The notes below the pieces were generated by a model. It was not told where the DNA came from and made no database searches. It was given only the letters and a program-made list of their open reading frames with translations. A stretch of DNA of 64,000 nucleotides from Heterobasidion occidentale. Its lineage: Eukaryota > Basidiomycota > Agaricomycetes > Russulales > Bondarzewiaceae. Below are positions 46,706-58,733 of this stretch, piece after piece; position 1 is the first letter of the stretch; the number at the start of each line of letters is the position of its first letter. The translations under genes were made by a program, and so were the position numbers. The stretch lies in contig JBCAQO010000002.1 in the NCBI GenBank assembly GCA_039111635.1, forward strand, positions 2,108,001 through 2,172,000, in the 5' to 3' direction.

Positions 46706-48401
46706 ATGCATACGGCTCTCCGCCTCTCGAGGCAGTCGCCCGCTCCCCTCCTCCGCGCAGCCGCCCGCGCTCAGTTATCCTGCAGAAATAGGCAGAGTCG
46801 CAGGACAATATTCAGCCTTTTCAAGAGGAAAACACCGACCAAACCCGAGCCGAAGCCCGTCCTCTCCCAGGACGATCTTTTCCACCCCTTCTCCCAATCC
46901 CCATTTCCAGCTGTACGCGCTAGAGGGGAGGCTATCCAGTCGCTCGCCCCCTGCCCCGTGTGCGCCCCTAAACCCCACGCAGAGCCGAAAAACGTGGCGT
47001 TTGAGTGTCCTGACTGTGGATGGCCGACACATTGTACGGAAGAGCATTGGAGGGCAGACGAGGAGCATCAGAAATACTGCTCTCGCCTGCGAGAGGTGAA
47101 TGAAGACGAACACGACTTGAGGAGCGGACGCAGGCTACGCGAATTCGAGCTGCCGGGTGCGCTTCCCTATCCCATTTTTTGACGCGTTGAATGCAGAGCG
47201 CTGACCCTCTTGCGTTTCGCGCTTGCAGGCCCCCAGGACTCCGAGTCTGCCATCTCTTTTGCCAACTGGGATGTGTTCTGGTACACCCGAAATTTCTCCT
47301 CCATGGACACGGAGCGATCGCGTCGACATGCGAGCAAACTGCTCACGTATCCCATCACAATCGGCTCGACCATCCATCAATACAGCAACCTCACTCTCAG
47401 CAGTCAACGTCTAACTCCAGAAGGAAGTCGCTCCCTTGCGGGTGCGTATGCGTTGCCACAAATTGTGGTGTTCCTCGGATCAACTAACCTCGTTTCCTAG
47501 CTCTCCGATCAACACTGCACGGACCTATGGGTACTCCGGAAACTGAGGAAGCATCAGCAAGCAAGCCACAGATGCGCATTTTCATCCTCGGCGCGCGCGC
47601 TGAATCCTCACTGCCGCCTCATGTTTGGGAACAGCTCCCCTTATTATTCCCTCCGCTCTTTTTCATCTTTATTTCATCGGCCCTCAAGTGTCATTACCGA
47701 GACCTCCGAATTCTGTCCCGGCGACACCGAAAGCCAATACACCACCCGCAACCTCGTCAGAAGCTCCCTCCGAACCCAAACTAGAGGCGAACGTGGAGCC
47801 TCCCAAATCACAGGAGGAAAAGCCCGTTTATTTACCTAATGTCTACGAGCCGCCTACGCCTGCACCCATTGTTCGGCACAAGCGCGCGCGCTCTTCCCTT
47901 GAACTCTACGGCATACCTTCCTATACCGTTCCTTACACCCCGCAACTCACCATCACAGGAATACAGTGCAACTACCATGAAGTACATGCGCAGTTCCAGG
48001 AGACTTTCGATCCGTACACGGATCTGTTCTTCCTCTTCTCCCCCGGCTTTGGCTTCCCTTCGCCCAACTCTGTCAACGAGGAGACCGGACAGCCTCTCTT
48101 GCAGGTCGCCTCGCCGACGGAGTGGGGATACGATATCCCGTTACTCCTCACAACGAAGTGTCCGATTTTCGTCACCGGATTTTCTCCAGCGGACGTCGAG
48201 CGTGATATCAAATCGCTCTCGACCGCGCCAGGAGTCGCGGGCGAATTTGACTGGGTTATTACGCCAGGAGAAAATGCGTTTGGGAGTGAAAAGTGGGAGG
48301 TTGCGGATTTCGACCCGAGGGTGATGGTGAAGACCAACTGGGGTATCTGGGGTATGCGTGGAAAGCGGAGAGACATCCAGGAGAGGAGTTTCTTTAGCTA
48401 G
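46706..48401 (+). CDS. MSS51: MSS51, mitochondrial COX1 translational activator, with a one-base frame break
   Basis: In yeast Mss51 activates COX1 mRNA translation and couples it to complex IV assembly. Exons 46706-47156, 47229-47441 and from 47501 join in phase. The start MHTALRLSRQSPAPLLRAAA is a mitochondrial presequence. Then the MYND-type zinc finger: CPVCAPKPH, FECPDCGWPTHCTEEHWRAD, HQKYCSRL; and the core ESAISFANWDVFWYTRNFSS, FILGARAESSLPPHVWEQLP. Immediately after LLFP (about 47640-47652) the conserved continuation SALFHLYFIGPQVSLPRPPN appears in the next frame, then runs to the stop at 48401 with family segments TITGIQCNYHEVHAQFQETF and DWVITPGENAFGSEKWEVAD. One base seems to be missing; no intron fits. 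Either an assembly error or a real inactivating mutation. Downstream is CDC45, same strand, 261 bp on. Confidence 0.85.
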
Positions 48402-48661
48402 TAGACGAGATCAATTAATCCCCTCTGAGCCAAATCATTTACTTGAGCCTTTCAGCAATTACCCTCAGCCACCGACGCGTCACGCTGAGATTACGTCAAA
48501 AAGACGCGTGCGCGCGACGCGTCTCGGTTGAGGCCAGGTCAACGATCACACGCCCGTCCACAATTCGCCAGGCTCCCCATTGTTCCTCACCTTCATTTTT
48601 ATTCTTTCCTGCTCTCCCATAACGCCTATTTGGCTTGTCTTTTTGGAGGTGATTCCTGAGC

Positions 48662-51168
48662 ATGGTTTATCTTCCACCACCTCAATTCGCGTCGGCGTCG
48701 CGTCCATCTTATGCCGAAGCCTACAACGGCATTCTCGCTGCCCACCGCCGGTCACCCCTCACATCCGCCGCTTCGGTGATTATCCTTGTGGCGCCGGACG
48801 TCGACGCGCTATGCGCAGCTCGCATGCTAGAAGAGCTGCTCATGCAGGACGACGTGACCCATCGCACAATCCCCGTCTCTGGCATTGCAGACCTAGAACG
48901 CATGAGAGACGAGTTGATGTCATATACCGAGGTCTGATCTTTCTTTTTCAAATATTCTGTGTCTCCTTGACCTTGGAAAAAATCAGCTGCACACACTCAT
49001 ATTGCTCAACATGGGCGCAATTCTGGATCTTCCCTCGGCCGAGTGGTTCGGCGATTTCACGACAAAGCTCAGCGTCCACATCATCGACTCGAGTCGTCCG
49101 CAAAATCTCTCGAGTCTCTTCGGAGGCGGCGACAATGGAGAACGAATAGTCGTGTGGGACGACGGAGGTGCTGAGAATTTGGAGGAAGAGCGGAAGGCAT
49201 GGGAGGCCCTTGCAGTGAGTTCCACCTTGTTGGGTTCGCGTGCCAGCGGGTGTTTGAATCTCCTCGAAGTATGAACCAGAGCCAGACTCAGATGAGGGCT
49301 CGGAGGACGACAGCGCGCCCGAAGAGGATGAGGATGAGGACGAGGAAGAGTACGGAGGGAGCAGTTCGTCAGGCAAGCGGAGATCGCTAGGAGATGGCAG
49401 TCGCAGTCCCGGTAAACGTCGGAAGGTGAACAAAGACGTGAGTGCCTCGAGTTGTTCGATTCTATCTACGCTTCAAGCGTCGCCCAGCGTCCACATCGAA
49501 TATCTCGAGAACTGCGTGATCAATATCATGCACGACTGGACAAGCATTACATGACTGGTACTTGGTATGGCCAGAGTGCTGCATCGACCGTCTATATCCT
49601 TGCCACGGTGCTCGAGCGCGTCGACAACGACCTTCTGTGGTACGCCGCCTGTTCATTCAACTTCTCCCGTCGATCTTTCCTCAAAAGGCACGCAGGTTAG
49701 CCGTATTGGGCCTAACCTATCAGTACAGCACATGTCGAATATCGCGAGACGAGTACGAGAAGTATCATTCAATATACAATGACGAAGTCTCGCGCCTTAA
49801 TCCTCCACCTCCAACTAACGACACCCAAGGCTTAGCTGCGTTAAATGCCGACGACATGTCCTTACGTTCGACGGACGAGCTCCGCTTTGCACTTTTCCGA
49901 CATTGGACACTGTACGACGCAATGTTCCACTCTAGCTACGTCGCGAGCAAACTGGGGATATGGAAAGAGCAGGGAAGAAAGCGGCTCACAGGCCTCTTGG
50001 CCAAGATGGGGTAGGGCACATATGTGTTTCAGCGAGCCTCTAGTCCTGACATGCAAGCTCACTTCAGCTTCTCGATACCGCAAACCCAGCAGCCGTATTC
50101 TCACATGGACATGGACCTGAAACGCGAGCTGCGGACAAAGCTCGACGCCATCGCGCCCGAATACGGCATGGTTGACCTCACCTACCCGTCCTTCGTACGC
50201 TGCTACGGCTACCATATGCAGCCACTCTCTGCCGCCGATGCAGTGGAGGTACTCGAAGCACTGCTTGATGCCGCTACCGGTGTGCGAATAGAGGTCGAGG
50301 TCGAAGGGGCGAGGAACGGTGGAGAGTGGTTCGGTGGTGGACGTGTCTGGAGGGCGGGCGGGCGGTGGGGAGAGGACGACAAAGATAAGAAGAAGGATAT
50401 GGACAAAGCTAACGGTATTGGAGGAGAAGGTGGTAGTGGTGGTGGTCCGAACGCGAATGGACTAGCGAGCGAAGAGGACGAAAATGATGCGGGCGACAAG
50501 CAAGATGGTGATTGGTTGGTAACGCGTAATTTCTGGAATGCCTGGGATGCGCTCAACGAGTGAGTCGACGCGAATATTGTTCTCTCCTCCTCTTCATCTG
50601 ACGATACGAATAAACGATCAGCGTCACGCGCCTGCGGGAAGCACTCTTCCTCTCAATGTCCATCAACCGCGCTATCATTCGCACGGGGTCATCTATCATC
50701 GACAAGAACGATATTCGGACGATCAAAGGTCATCGCGTTGTCCAGCTCAAACAAGGCCCCGACCTTGTCCTATTCGCCCGCCCGGGCGTGCTCTTTCGCC
50801 TCGGCCTCTGGCTAGTGGACGCCCTCCGCGATCGCGTCGGCGGCGTCAACATCGGACGGCGGACCAAAAAGAAGACCTTGCCGATCATCCTAGCGTGTCT
50901 GAACGAACAGGCGCGGACCTATATCGTCGTTGGCATCAACGCTGCACTCGATTTTGGAGACGTCAAGAAAAAGTGAGCGTGTCGTGACATTCTCCTGACC
51001 TCTGCTGACCTGGTCATCAGCGAATTCGGTCTCGCATTTTTGGATGCCAAGGAGGACTCGGGTGCCCGGACGAGACACAGCACTTTTGACACGAGTATTC
51101 TCGAGGTGAACGAGATGGACTTCGACAAGTTTCTCGTGGAGGTTTACAGGACAAGGGACAAGTATTGA
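48662..51168 (+). CDS. CDC45: DNA replication factor CDC45 (CMG helicase subunit)
   Basis: Subunit of the CMG replicative helicase. Start MVYLPPPQFASASRPSYAEA. DHH-like region: VIILVAPDVDALCAARMLEE, ILLNMGAILDLPSAEWFGDF, LSVHIIDSSRPQNLSSLFGG. Acidic insert (SDEGSEDDSAPEEDEDEDEE) followed by a basic KRRKVNKD. Then LDKHYMTGTWYGQSAASTVY, VLERVDNDLLWYAA..GLTYQ, LRSTDELRFALFRHWTLYDA, GLLAKMGFSISQTQQPYSHM, EYGMVDLTYPSFVRCYGY. A second, low-complexity insert (KDKKKDMDKANGIGGEGGSG) precedes WLVTRNFWNAWDALNEVTRL. The C-terminus LACLNEQARTYIVVGINAAL and ILEVNEMDFDKFLVEVYRTR is full length. Introns are GT-AG. Tail-to-tail with the scramblase gene, 154 bp apart. Confidence 0.95.
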
Positions 51169-51322
51169 GATCGTATAATCTTATTTATGATTTTTGTATG
51201 GCTATAGATATGTATCAACATACGCTTCATATTGTCCCTGGATAAAGGAACTATATCATAGTCTGGAGTAGCGTCTGAGACCTTACGCGGAGACGCACGT
51301 TGAATTGTAGATGCAGACAGCT

Positions 51323-52929
51323 TCATTCTCCTCCGAAAAAGAAGGGAAGTCCCATCCCATGCCTATTGCCATAATCGATGTCAATACTCGTCTACGTCAG
51401 ATCGGAAAAAGTACCTACCCTCCTTCCGAGTGTCTGGAGAAATAGTCGAAATCCACGTTGACTGGACGTCATTGATGCTGAGACGACTGCAATGAGGGTA
51501 GGAATGTCGCCGATGCGCTTACCTGCCATCGCTAGGACCAGCTGGAACCACCCGATCAGTCATTTGTGCATATTCAGAAAAGCATTGCGACTCACAGCAC
51601 GTTCTTCAAGATTGAGTGTGCGAAGGACAGAAGTCTCCGTAGTCGCCGGCCTCGGTGCGAAGTCGATAGAATATTGACCTTCGAAATGATCAGGAAAATT
51701 GTGTTGTCTTCTGAGCAGAAGGCGAGGTACCTGTGTCTGTGAATATCTATCTCAAGGATTATCCCTCAGTCTAGATCTAGGACAAGCTGGTCATGCTCGC
51801 TACTTGCCTCGCGCCCAAATCCACGGAATGCACGATTGATGGTAGCAATTTCTTGGTCACGATCATCTCGGAGATTAAAGTGCCATGCCCATAAACCCTC
51901 GTCTATCCGAGAAAATTGACTGAAATGTTCTGTATCTAATCCCGGTTCTGGTTGAGGCTCGTCAACGGTAGATAGGATACGATGAGGAGTATCTCTGCGT
52001 TGCTTGTCACTTAGTTTGAGAAAAGGTAGATCGCCGATGCCTGATTTACCTCAGAAAGAGGTCATAACGCCTACGCCAGAGATGCCAACGCTGTTGCACC
52101 TCGGCGAATGTGTCGAGAACAGGCTCCTTGTCGACTGTATACTCGTGCAAGTCTTTCAAGCGCGAAACAAACATGCGAGAGTTGATCCAGTCGAAAGGCC
52201 GTCGAATCTATTGGATTGCCAAGTTTGAGAGGAAATAAGGACATGCCAGAGAGAACGATAGACACCCAAAGTATAGGTGTGCCATCATGATCCATGATGA
52301 TGGCACGGAATGGTCGGTGAGTTCGAAATATTTGGCGAGAGAATGTAGATAGAAAGCCACGAGGCTCCTCTGCGATGAAGCCCAACGGTTCCCCACTCTC
52401 ATTTGCTAAACATACATGAATGAGCACAGGTGTACGTGGAAGAAAACCGAAGGCTCACATATCGTATATTTATTCGCTTGTTCGAAACCGATGAATATAT
52501 TGAGCATTTCGAGTTGCCTAGTGTGAAATATCCCTCAGCATAGAGAAAGACTTAGACACGAAGTTCGTATCCTTCACACCTGGTCACGGTCAGGGTGTTG
52601 TTTCCCAGTAGAAGCCTCTTGATGCCTTCTTCGGGATGACCCATAGGTCGCCTTTGACTCTCCTTCCATAGCGGAGAGTCCCCCGTAGATTGATCAGTTT
52701 CCTGTTCAAATCCTCTCCCAGGGGAGAATTCGGGCGTTGCCCGCGGATCGGGCGCGTTTGCCTGTGAGTCCTGAGTCAAGCGAGGAATTGATCTACGAAT
52801 AACTCGTCCGACGCCAGGTTTACGATCAGGGAATCTCGAAAGAGCATATTTTCTGGAATAGATCGGTGGGGGAGCACCAAAAGCTCGCCATTGAGATAAG
52901 AACGGCCTATGGAGAGAGGGGGTCTTCAT
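51323..52929 (-). CDS. AIM25: Phospholipid scramblase family protein, AIM25-like, mitochondrial
   Basis: Member of the scramblase family, which moves or senses membrane phospholipids; the yeast member AIM25 is mitochondrial. The N-terminus MKTPSLHRPFLSQWRAFGAP and YSRKYALSRF is a basic presequence. Core segments: LLLGNNTLTVTR then QLEMLNIFIGFEQANKYTI, NESGEPLGFIAEEPRGFLST, RQIFRTHRPFRAIIMDHDGT, RRPFDWINSRMFV, LWAWHFNLRDDRDQEIATIN, RAFRGFGREIFTDTGQYSID and LRTLNLEERALVLAMAVSID. The C-terminus contains DVDYFSRHS and ends PFFFGGE. The family calcium-like segment is DVDYFSRH. About eight exons. An in-frame ATG at 52989 would add 20 residues. Confidence 0.9.
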
Positions 52930-53123
52930 GGTGGGCACACTAAGAGGAACTTGGACTCGGGTAGACTCGGGCACACGTGAGGAGATCACCTGATATGCGG
53001 ACGAGGAAACTTGAAAGTGATCACTGCTAGAGGGCCTACAAAGTGCCTACAAGCGTCTGCCTACCACGCCAACTGTACTATCTTCTCCCTTTAATACCCT
53101 TCTTCACCGAGACTCCATAGACT
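52930..53123. promoter_or_regulatory. Short bidirectional promoter, scramblase / mtIF2
   Basis: Start codons of two genes for mitochondrial proteins lie head to head 194 bp apart (134 bp if the alternative scramblase start is used). A pyrimidine-rich tract precedes the mtIF2 start. Confidence 0.5.
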
Positions 53124-56100
53124 ATGCACCGACGTTCAAAATTTGCACTTTTACGCCTCCGGAAGCACACTCAGATCCGGTCTGCTGCAACAGCGACCAA
53201 ACCCGCTGTAACTTGCTCATCGGTTGTTTCATGATCCTAGTTAACTGATACTACTCTAGCCTCAGCTCGCAAGTAAGTGGCAACCCGAACGACCGGCTGC
53301 AGCCCTCCCTCCAAAGCTTGATAAATGGGCAAGACAAGACCCTCTCGTTCCTCCTAGTTCACCGCTTCCGTCTTCCAAATGGAGCGCAGGAAATTTCTTG
53401 AATCGTCCTCCTCCTACGCCCGCAAGTTCCAATACTGGCCGATGGGCTCGAAAACCCTCGTCGTCGGTGCCCAGTCTCGACGAATGGACCCGACCTTCCC
53501 AACCAAAGCCCCTGCCTTCTTCATCCTCAAGACTCGGAAAATGGACTCAGGATCCCAGCACGTCGGACTCCTCCGGCACTCATGCTCGTGCTCGCGAGAC
53601 GGTCACCTCTAGCGAAGCACCAACACACCTAGACCGAGACGTTGCACCTCATTTGCAAATGTCACCTCAACAGCTCGACTCCCAACGCGCGCCCTCGTTT
53701 AACCGCCGTACCACACCGAGCCGCTTTCAAGACTCTGCCTCCCCACGGCAAACGCAGGAGAGCACCGAGAAAGGAGATACACCCATCATCCACAAGGCAC
53801 AGAACCACCTCCGTGCGCATGAGGGCTTCGATGGTCGCGGCAAACGCCCGAAAATCATGTACAAGGAACGCGGTTCTTTGTCACTTGCCTTGGAAGACGA
53901 AACGTTCTCGACGCATTATCAAGACCGCTCAGATTCGCAGCAGGTCAAGGTCAAGAAGAAGAAGAATAAGAAGGTACAGCTGAAACAGATCAAACGAGAT
54001 GTTTTCATACCTACAACCGTCTCTGTTGGAAATCTTGCAAGACTTCTAGGGGTATCTTTAAGTGCGTAGCTCATTCTGACCATCTGAATGTTGCTGATGG
54101 GCCGTTGAAGATACATTGCACCGGAAGATGCATGAGGCCGGAATGAGTGCAGAGGCTTCCTATGATCATGGTAACTCTTTCATCGCGTCTCTCGTTTTCT
54201 TCCACTAACCCCCTCACCACAAGTTTTGACCTCCGAGTATTCTGTGCTCCTTGCCCAGGAATTTAATAGAAATCCGGTAATCAATGATGCAGCTGCTTTC
54301 GATATATATCCATCGTAGGACACATGTCGCCTTGCATGTCCATTCTGGGTGTATTGATTTTATTCGTTTCAGACCTCCGCATCCTAATCCCTCTACTCTC
54401 CCATTAAAACCGCCCGTTGTTGCCGTCATGGGCCACGTTGATCATGGCAAAACAACCCTATTAGATACACTCCGCTCGTCGTCTGTCGCAGCGGGCGAGG
54501 CGGGTGGAATCACTCAGCATATTGGTGCATTCTCCGTCCCATTGTCAAATAGTGCCGGTGGTGACGGACTGCGAGCAATCACATTCCTCGATACCCCCGG
54601 GCATGCCGCGTTCTCTGCTATGCGGGCTCGTGGAGCTGGCGTGACAGATATCGTGGTCCTCGTAGTTGCAGCTGACGATGGGGTTATGCCTCAAACCAAG
54701 GAGGTAATCGAACTTGCTCGCAAGGAACAGGGCAAAGTGCAACTAGTTGTTGCGATTAATAAGATTGACAAACCAGGGATCGACATCGTGAGTTATGTAA
54801 CTTCCAAGCTCTTCTCTCATCATTGACGTTGTCCTTAGAGCAAAGTTCACAACGCACTACTGACCGAAGGTGTACAATTAGAGGCCGTTGGGGGTGATAT
54901 TCCATCAGTTGAGGTATCTGGCTTAACAGGAAAGGGCCTCGATGAACTTCTAGAAACAGTAGCAACCGTGGCTGAAATGCAAGACTTGCGCGCTGAGCGC
55001 GACTGCAATGCACATGGGCATATATTGGAGTCGAAAGTACAGAAGGGTCTGGGGTATGTTCCTCCAAATCTGTTGCAGCGACGTTCCGAAGTCCTCAATC
55101 CAATTTTAGACCCACCGCGACAGTTTTACTAACGCGCGGCTGCTTGAAGGCTGGATCTCATATCATCTGTGGCACAACTTTCGCGAGAGTACGTGCCATG
55201 ACAGACTCGTCTGGACAAGCGGTGAAAGTAGCCTATCCTGGAATGGCGGTCACTGTTGCAGGCTGGAAGGAGCTTCCTAACGCAGGTGACGAGGTTCTGC
55301 AGGGAACAGAGCAGGATATTAAGAAGGCTGTAACAAATCGGGAGCGGCAAGCTGAGCAGGATGCTACTTTGATCGACCTCGAGGCGATCAACAGCCACCG
55401 TCGGCTAGAGCGCGAGCAGAAGGAATTGGAGGCCGAGGCCGAAGCATCAGGACAAGAGCTGACTATCGAGTCAGTCCCCGAGGGTCCTGAGGAGCTCCGA
55501 CTTGTGATCAAAGGCGACGTGAGTGGCAGTATAGAGGCAGTTGCTGGTGCGGTGGAGGGCATCGGGAACGACAAGGCTCGTGTGAAGATCATCTCTTCTG
55601 GTGTTGGCGAGGTCAGCGAGTCGGACATTCTCCGAGCCAAGGCTGCCCAAGGTTAGTTTTCTGCCACATCAAGATCAACTGCGCTCAATCTAATTGTACA
55701 GGCATGGTCATCGCTTTCTCTGTCCCCGTGCCAAGGACCGCTGCCAATGCTGCAAGCTCGAACAATATTCCGATCTATTCTTCATCCATTATATACGAAG
55801 TCATGGATGAGGTCCAACGTCGCGTCATTGATTTGCTCCCTTCAGTGACGGAACGGCGCGTCAAAGGCGAAGCCACCGTCCTCCAGTTGTTTGAGATACA
55901 ATTATCTGGGAAGCGGATAAAGAAGATTGCTGGTAGCCGTGTCACAAATGGGATTGTGGACAAGACTAAGGGTGCACAGGTAGTGCGGAACGGCGAGGTG
56001 GTGCATGATGGTAAGTCGTTTGTAGTCGAATCAGTCTAGCAATTCTCATCTTCTTGTTGCAGGAAATCTTGACACTTTCAGACACCTCAAGAAGGATATC

Positions 56101-56214
56101 ACACAGGCCGCGAAAGGTATGGAGTGTGGTATCAGTCTTGATGGTTTCGACGATCTTCGCGTGGGCGATCTCATACAAGTGTATGATCTTGTTGAGTTGC
56201 AGAAAACTCTATAA
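53124..56214 (+). CDS. IFM1: Mitochondrial translation initiation factor IF-2
   Basis: GTPase that brings initiator tRNA to the mitoribosome. Exon 1 (53124-53207) codes the basic presequence [20 protein letters not shown]; exon 2 starts at 53260 in phase 0 and runs through a low-complexity region with six Trp-centred repeats (SKW, DKW, SKW, GRW, DEW, GKW, 13-22 residues apart). The IF2 N domain ([29 protein letters not shown]) precedes the G domain: [64 protein letters not shown]. Then domain II ([20 protein letters not shown]), domain III ([20 protein letters not shown]) and domain IV ([20 protein letters not shown], ending LVELQKTL). Convergent with the CHORD gene, 126 bp apart. Confidence 0.95.
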
Positions 56215-56340
56215 CCTCGTAACTTAGCTATGGTAGGCCTACGTGCCAATTTATTGCTTACCGGTGACCTGTAGTGGGCACCGGTCAGAACCATTGACAT
56301 GATCACCACAATGAGCTCGTCATAATTAGCTCGCGACTGG

Positions 56341-57758
56341 TCATTTGGCCAGCTCTTTTGCACCGATCGTACCCGTTCTACCACCGACGCCGAAGGTAAG
56401 TGCAATGTTTCCAAGATCTTGATCTGTCTTTTCCAGCAATGTCCAACTTTTCCCATCTGCTTTCTTCAAGGTGATCTCAACCTGTATAATCAGTGTGAGG
56501 CAAATGCTACATGAGCAAGAAGTGAGGTTTAGGTACCTTCGTTCCAAAGAATTTATAAGACGACTCTGAAATATTAATCTGTCCAAAGAGATTGAGAGAC
56601 CGACGGAACCGTTTTGCGCCAGGAAGGTAAAGATCTAAATGGACCTTCCGTACGATGTCACAAGCAGATCACTGTAAAGATGATACGAATCCTTACCTGT
56701 TCGTCCTCCAGAGTCAAAGTACTGCGTGTAGAGTCTGCTTGTTTGGCAAATACAGATACCTGAACGGTGTGGGGCGTTTGATAATGGTCTATGCGGCATT
56801 CTACCAACTCCTCGACCCCTTCCTACAGTGTTCAATAAGCCGATGGCCAGCGTCGGGGAAGGGGCAGGCTTACAGCTCCTTTGGTTGCTTTCGGGATGAA
56901 CACGTGTCGACCCCGCTTGCAGCCGTCGATTTTGAGGAACTCGTCAAACTCAAGGACACGGCGCTTGCAGCAAAGGTAACCCTACAGAATCTTGGAGTGA
57001 ATGACCGAAGCGATTGCAAAAAATGAACGTCAACCGCACCTTGCTCCCCTCATGGAAAATTGGCTTCATAATCTATGATTAAAATATGCGGCTACTGTTT
57101 TATAGGTACACTCACATTTGCCGGATGATACGTGCAAGACGTACCAGGTCCCTCGCCCTTTCGATTGTGTTCATCGCTTACGAACATGACCCTACATCCG
57201 TTGTGGCGGCATGTGGTGCCGGGAACCACTGGAGCGTCCAAGTCATCCTCTTCTTCCACAGGTTGACTGGGCGTTATGTCGGAAGGTATGACAGAGGCAG
57301 TCTGGCTGGGCTTTTTCGTGTTCGCGATCGAAGGTACTCCGTATACTTCCTTGCCGTCCCGGGACGAAGTCATCTTGATACTCTCGCTCTTACTTGGAAG
57401 AGGTCTAGAAGACTCTTCCTTTAACGTCTCTGCAGTATGAGTACCACGGGTGCACCCCTGTAGAAAAACCCCATCTAAACCTCATGACGAGACATATCGC
57501 AAACTGAGAGCTCACCGTGATTTTCGTGAACTCCTCGAAGTCTAGCACGGGCTTGTTCACTGTATTACAGCATGACCAGGACTTCAAACCCTCATGGAAT
57601 ACCTGAAACATTGTGAAACGTTGCGAAGCGAGTCAAAATCTTGCACGTATCGTAAATTGAAGTAGATGTACCGGTCCTCCAGGATGGTAGATACAGATTT
57701 CATCGAGGCTTAGAGGGTCAAATTCCTTTCCACATCCTCTGTGCGAACAACGGACCAT
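56341..57758 (-). CDS. CHORD and CS domain protein (RAR1/CHORDC1 family)
   Basis: HSP90 co-chaperone family that works with SGT1. Exons along the minus strand encode CHORD1 (MVRCSHRGCGKEFDPLSLDE, ICIYHPGGP, VFHEGLKSWSCCN, DFEEFTKI, PGCTRGTH), a linker with VEEEDDLDAPVVPGTTCRHN, CHORD2 (GCRVMFVSDEHNRKGEGPGT, CTYHPAN, CCKRRVLEFDEFLKIDGCKR, GRHVF) and a C-terminal CS domain (KVDLYLPGAKRFRRSLNLFG; QINISESSYKFFGTKVEITL; SWTLLEKTDQDLGNIALTFG). Cys/His zinc ligands of both CHORDs are present. The start is the Met at the beginning of CHORD1; an upstream in-frame ATG (57830) would add 24 residues without family support. Confidence 0.92.
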
Positions 57759-58733
57759 GGTTAATAGACTTCCCGTGAAGGTAAGATGGTGAGATGGTGA
57801 ACGTTTCAGCGCAGAAAGATTTATAGACACTGCTGGGTGTTGACGGTATAACGCGATGTGGTGCGGCTGTTGCCGATCATGGAGGCACTTTCCAGAGCCT
57901 TCCTGGGGTACGTATATTCGTTCTTGAACTTTGATTTTCCTTAACCTTCCTTCAACTTCGGTACATGATCACTTTTACAAGCCGCGGACACAATCGGGAT
58001 GATCCTGAACCATCGCCAATGTTCAAACCGTTGCACACTTAGCGAGTGCAACGCTCGAAGTGACAGAGAATGGAAGACTCGAGATAAATGAAACTTGTTG
58101 CCTCGGGTCTCGCCCTTATCTATGATCTCGTCCACGATCTCGTTCACTATCCAAAGAAAACTTGGTCGATCTCATTTTCCTCGGCATAGCCCCAGATGTA
58201 TATTTAGCACGATATATAGACATGCACATTGAGCAGCAAAGTCATGAGGTAGAATCGCAGTTTCAACGTGCACTGCTGAGATTTGAGAGATCGGGATTCG
58301 GTATGCTAATCGGTGAACAACGTGAGCATACCTTCAACATAACATTCAACATAACGTAGGTCTGGGATGCATATTCGTTGGACACTGATCGGGGATCCTG
58401 AAGATCGAAGGGACATTCAGGCAAGTGGAAAAGTTTGCGACTTAAAAACTCTTGAAGCTTGGAGCTTGAAGCGTCTTGATCCAATTCAAAGTTTGAAGGA
58501 CTGACTACATGGAGAGCAGTCTGTGACGTTTCGGACAGGCGATCGGTGAGAGATACTTGCAGGAAGCAGATCATAGTAGAAGCGAGCACACCTTGCCAGC
58601 CGTCGGCAGAGCAAGTGAGGGAACATCGACTGTACGTTTCCCATGGCATGCCGCAGGCACGGTCTCTATATAATGGCAGATCATAGCACTCGGTGAGATA
58701 ATCATCAATCGCCGTTTCAGTGGCTATTAGCCC
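57759..58733. other. Intergenic: CHORD promoter and carrier 3' UTR; no gene seen
   Basis: A minus frame at 58263-58649 (128 codons) lies just downstream of the carrier gene and matches nothing known. A 12-bp tandem duplication sits at 58333-58356. No other feature is visible. Confidence 0.4.
58333..58356. repeat. Tandem duplication of a 12-bp unit (TTCAACATAACA/G)
   Basis: Two adjacent copies with one mismatch at the last base, directly visible. Confidence 0.8.

Noticed and set aside
47625..47660. Programmed -1 ribosomal frameshift in MSS51
   Set aside because: No canonical X-XXY-YYZ slippery heptamer in frame and no obvious downstream pseudoknot; a missing base is simpler.
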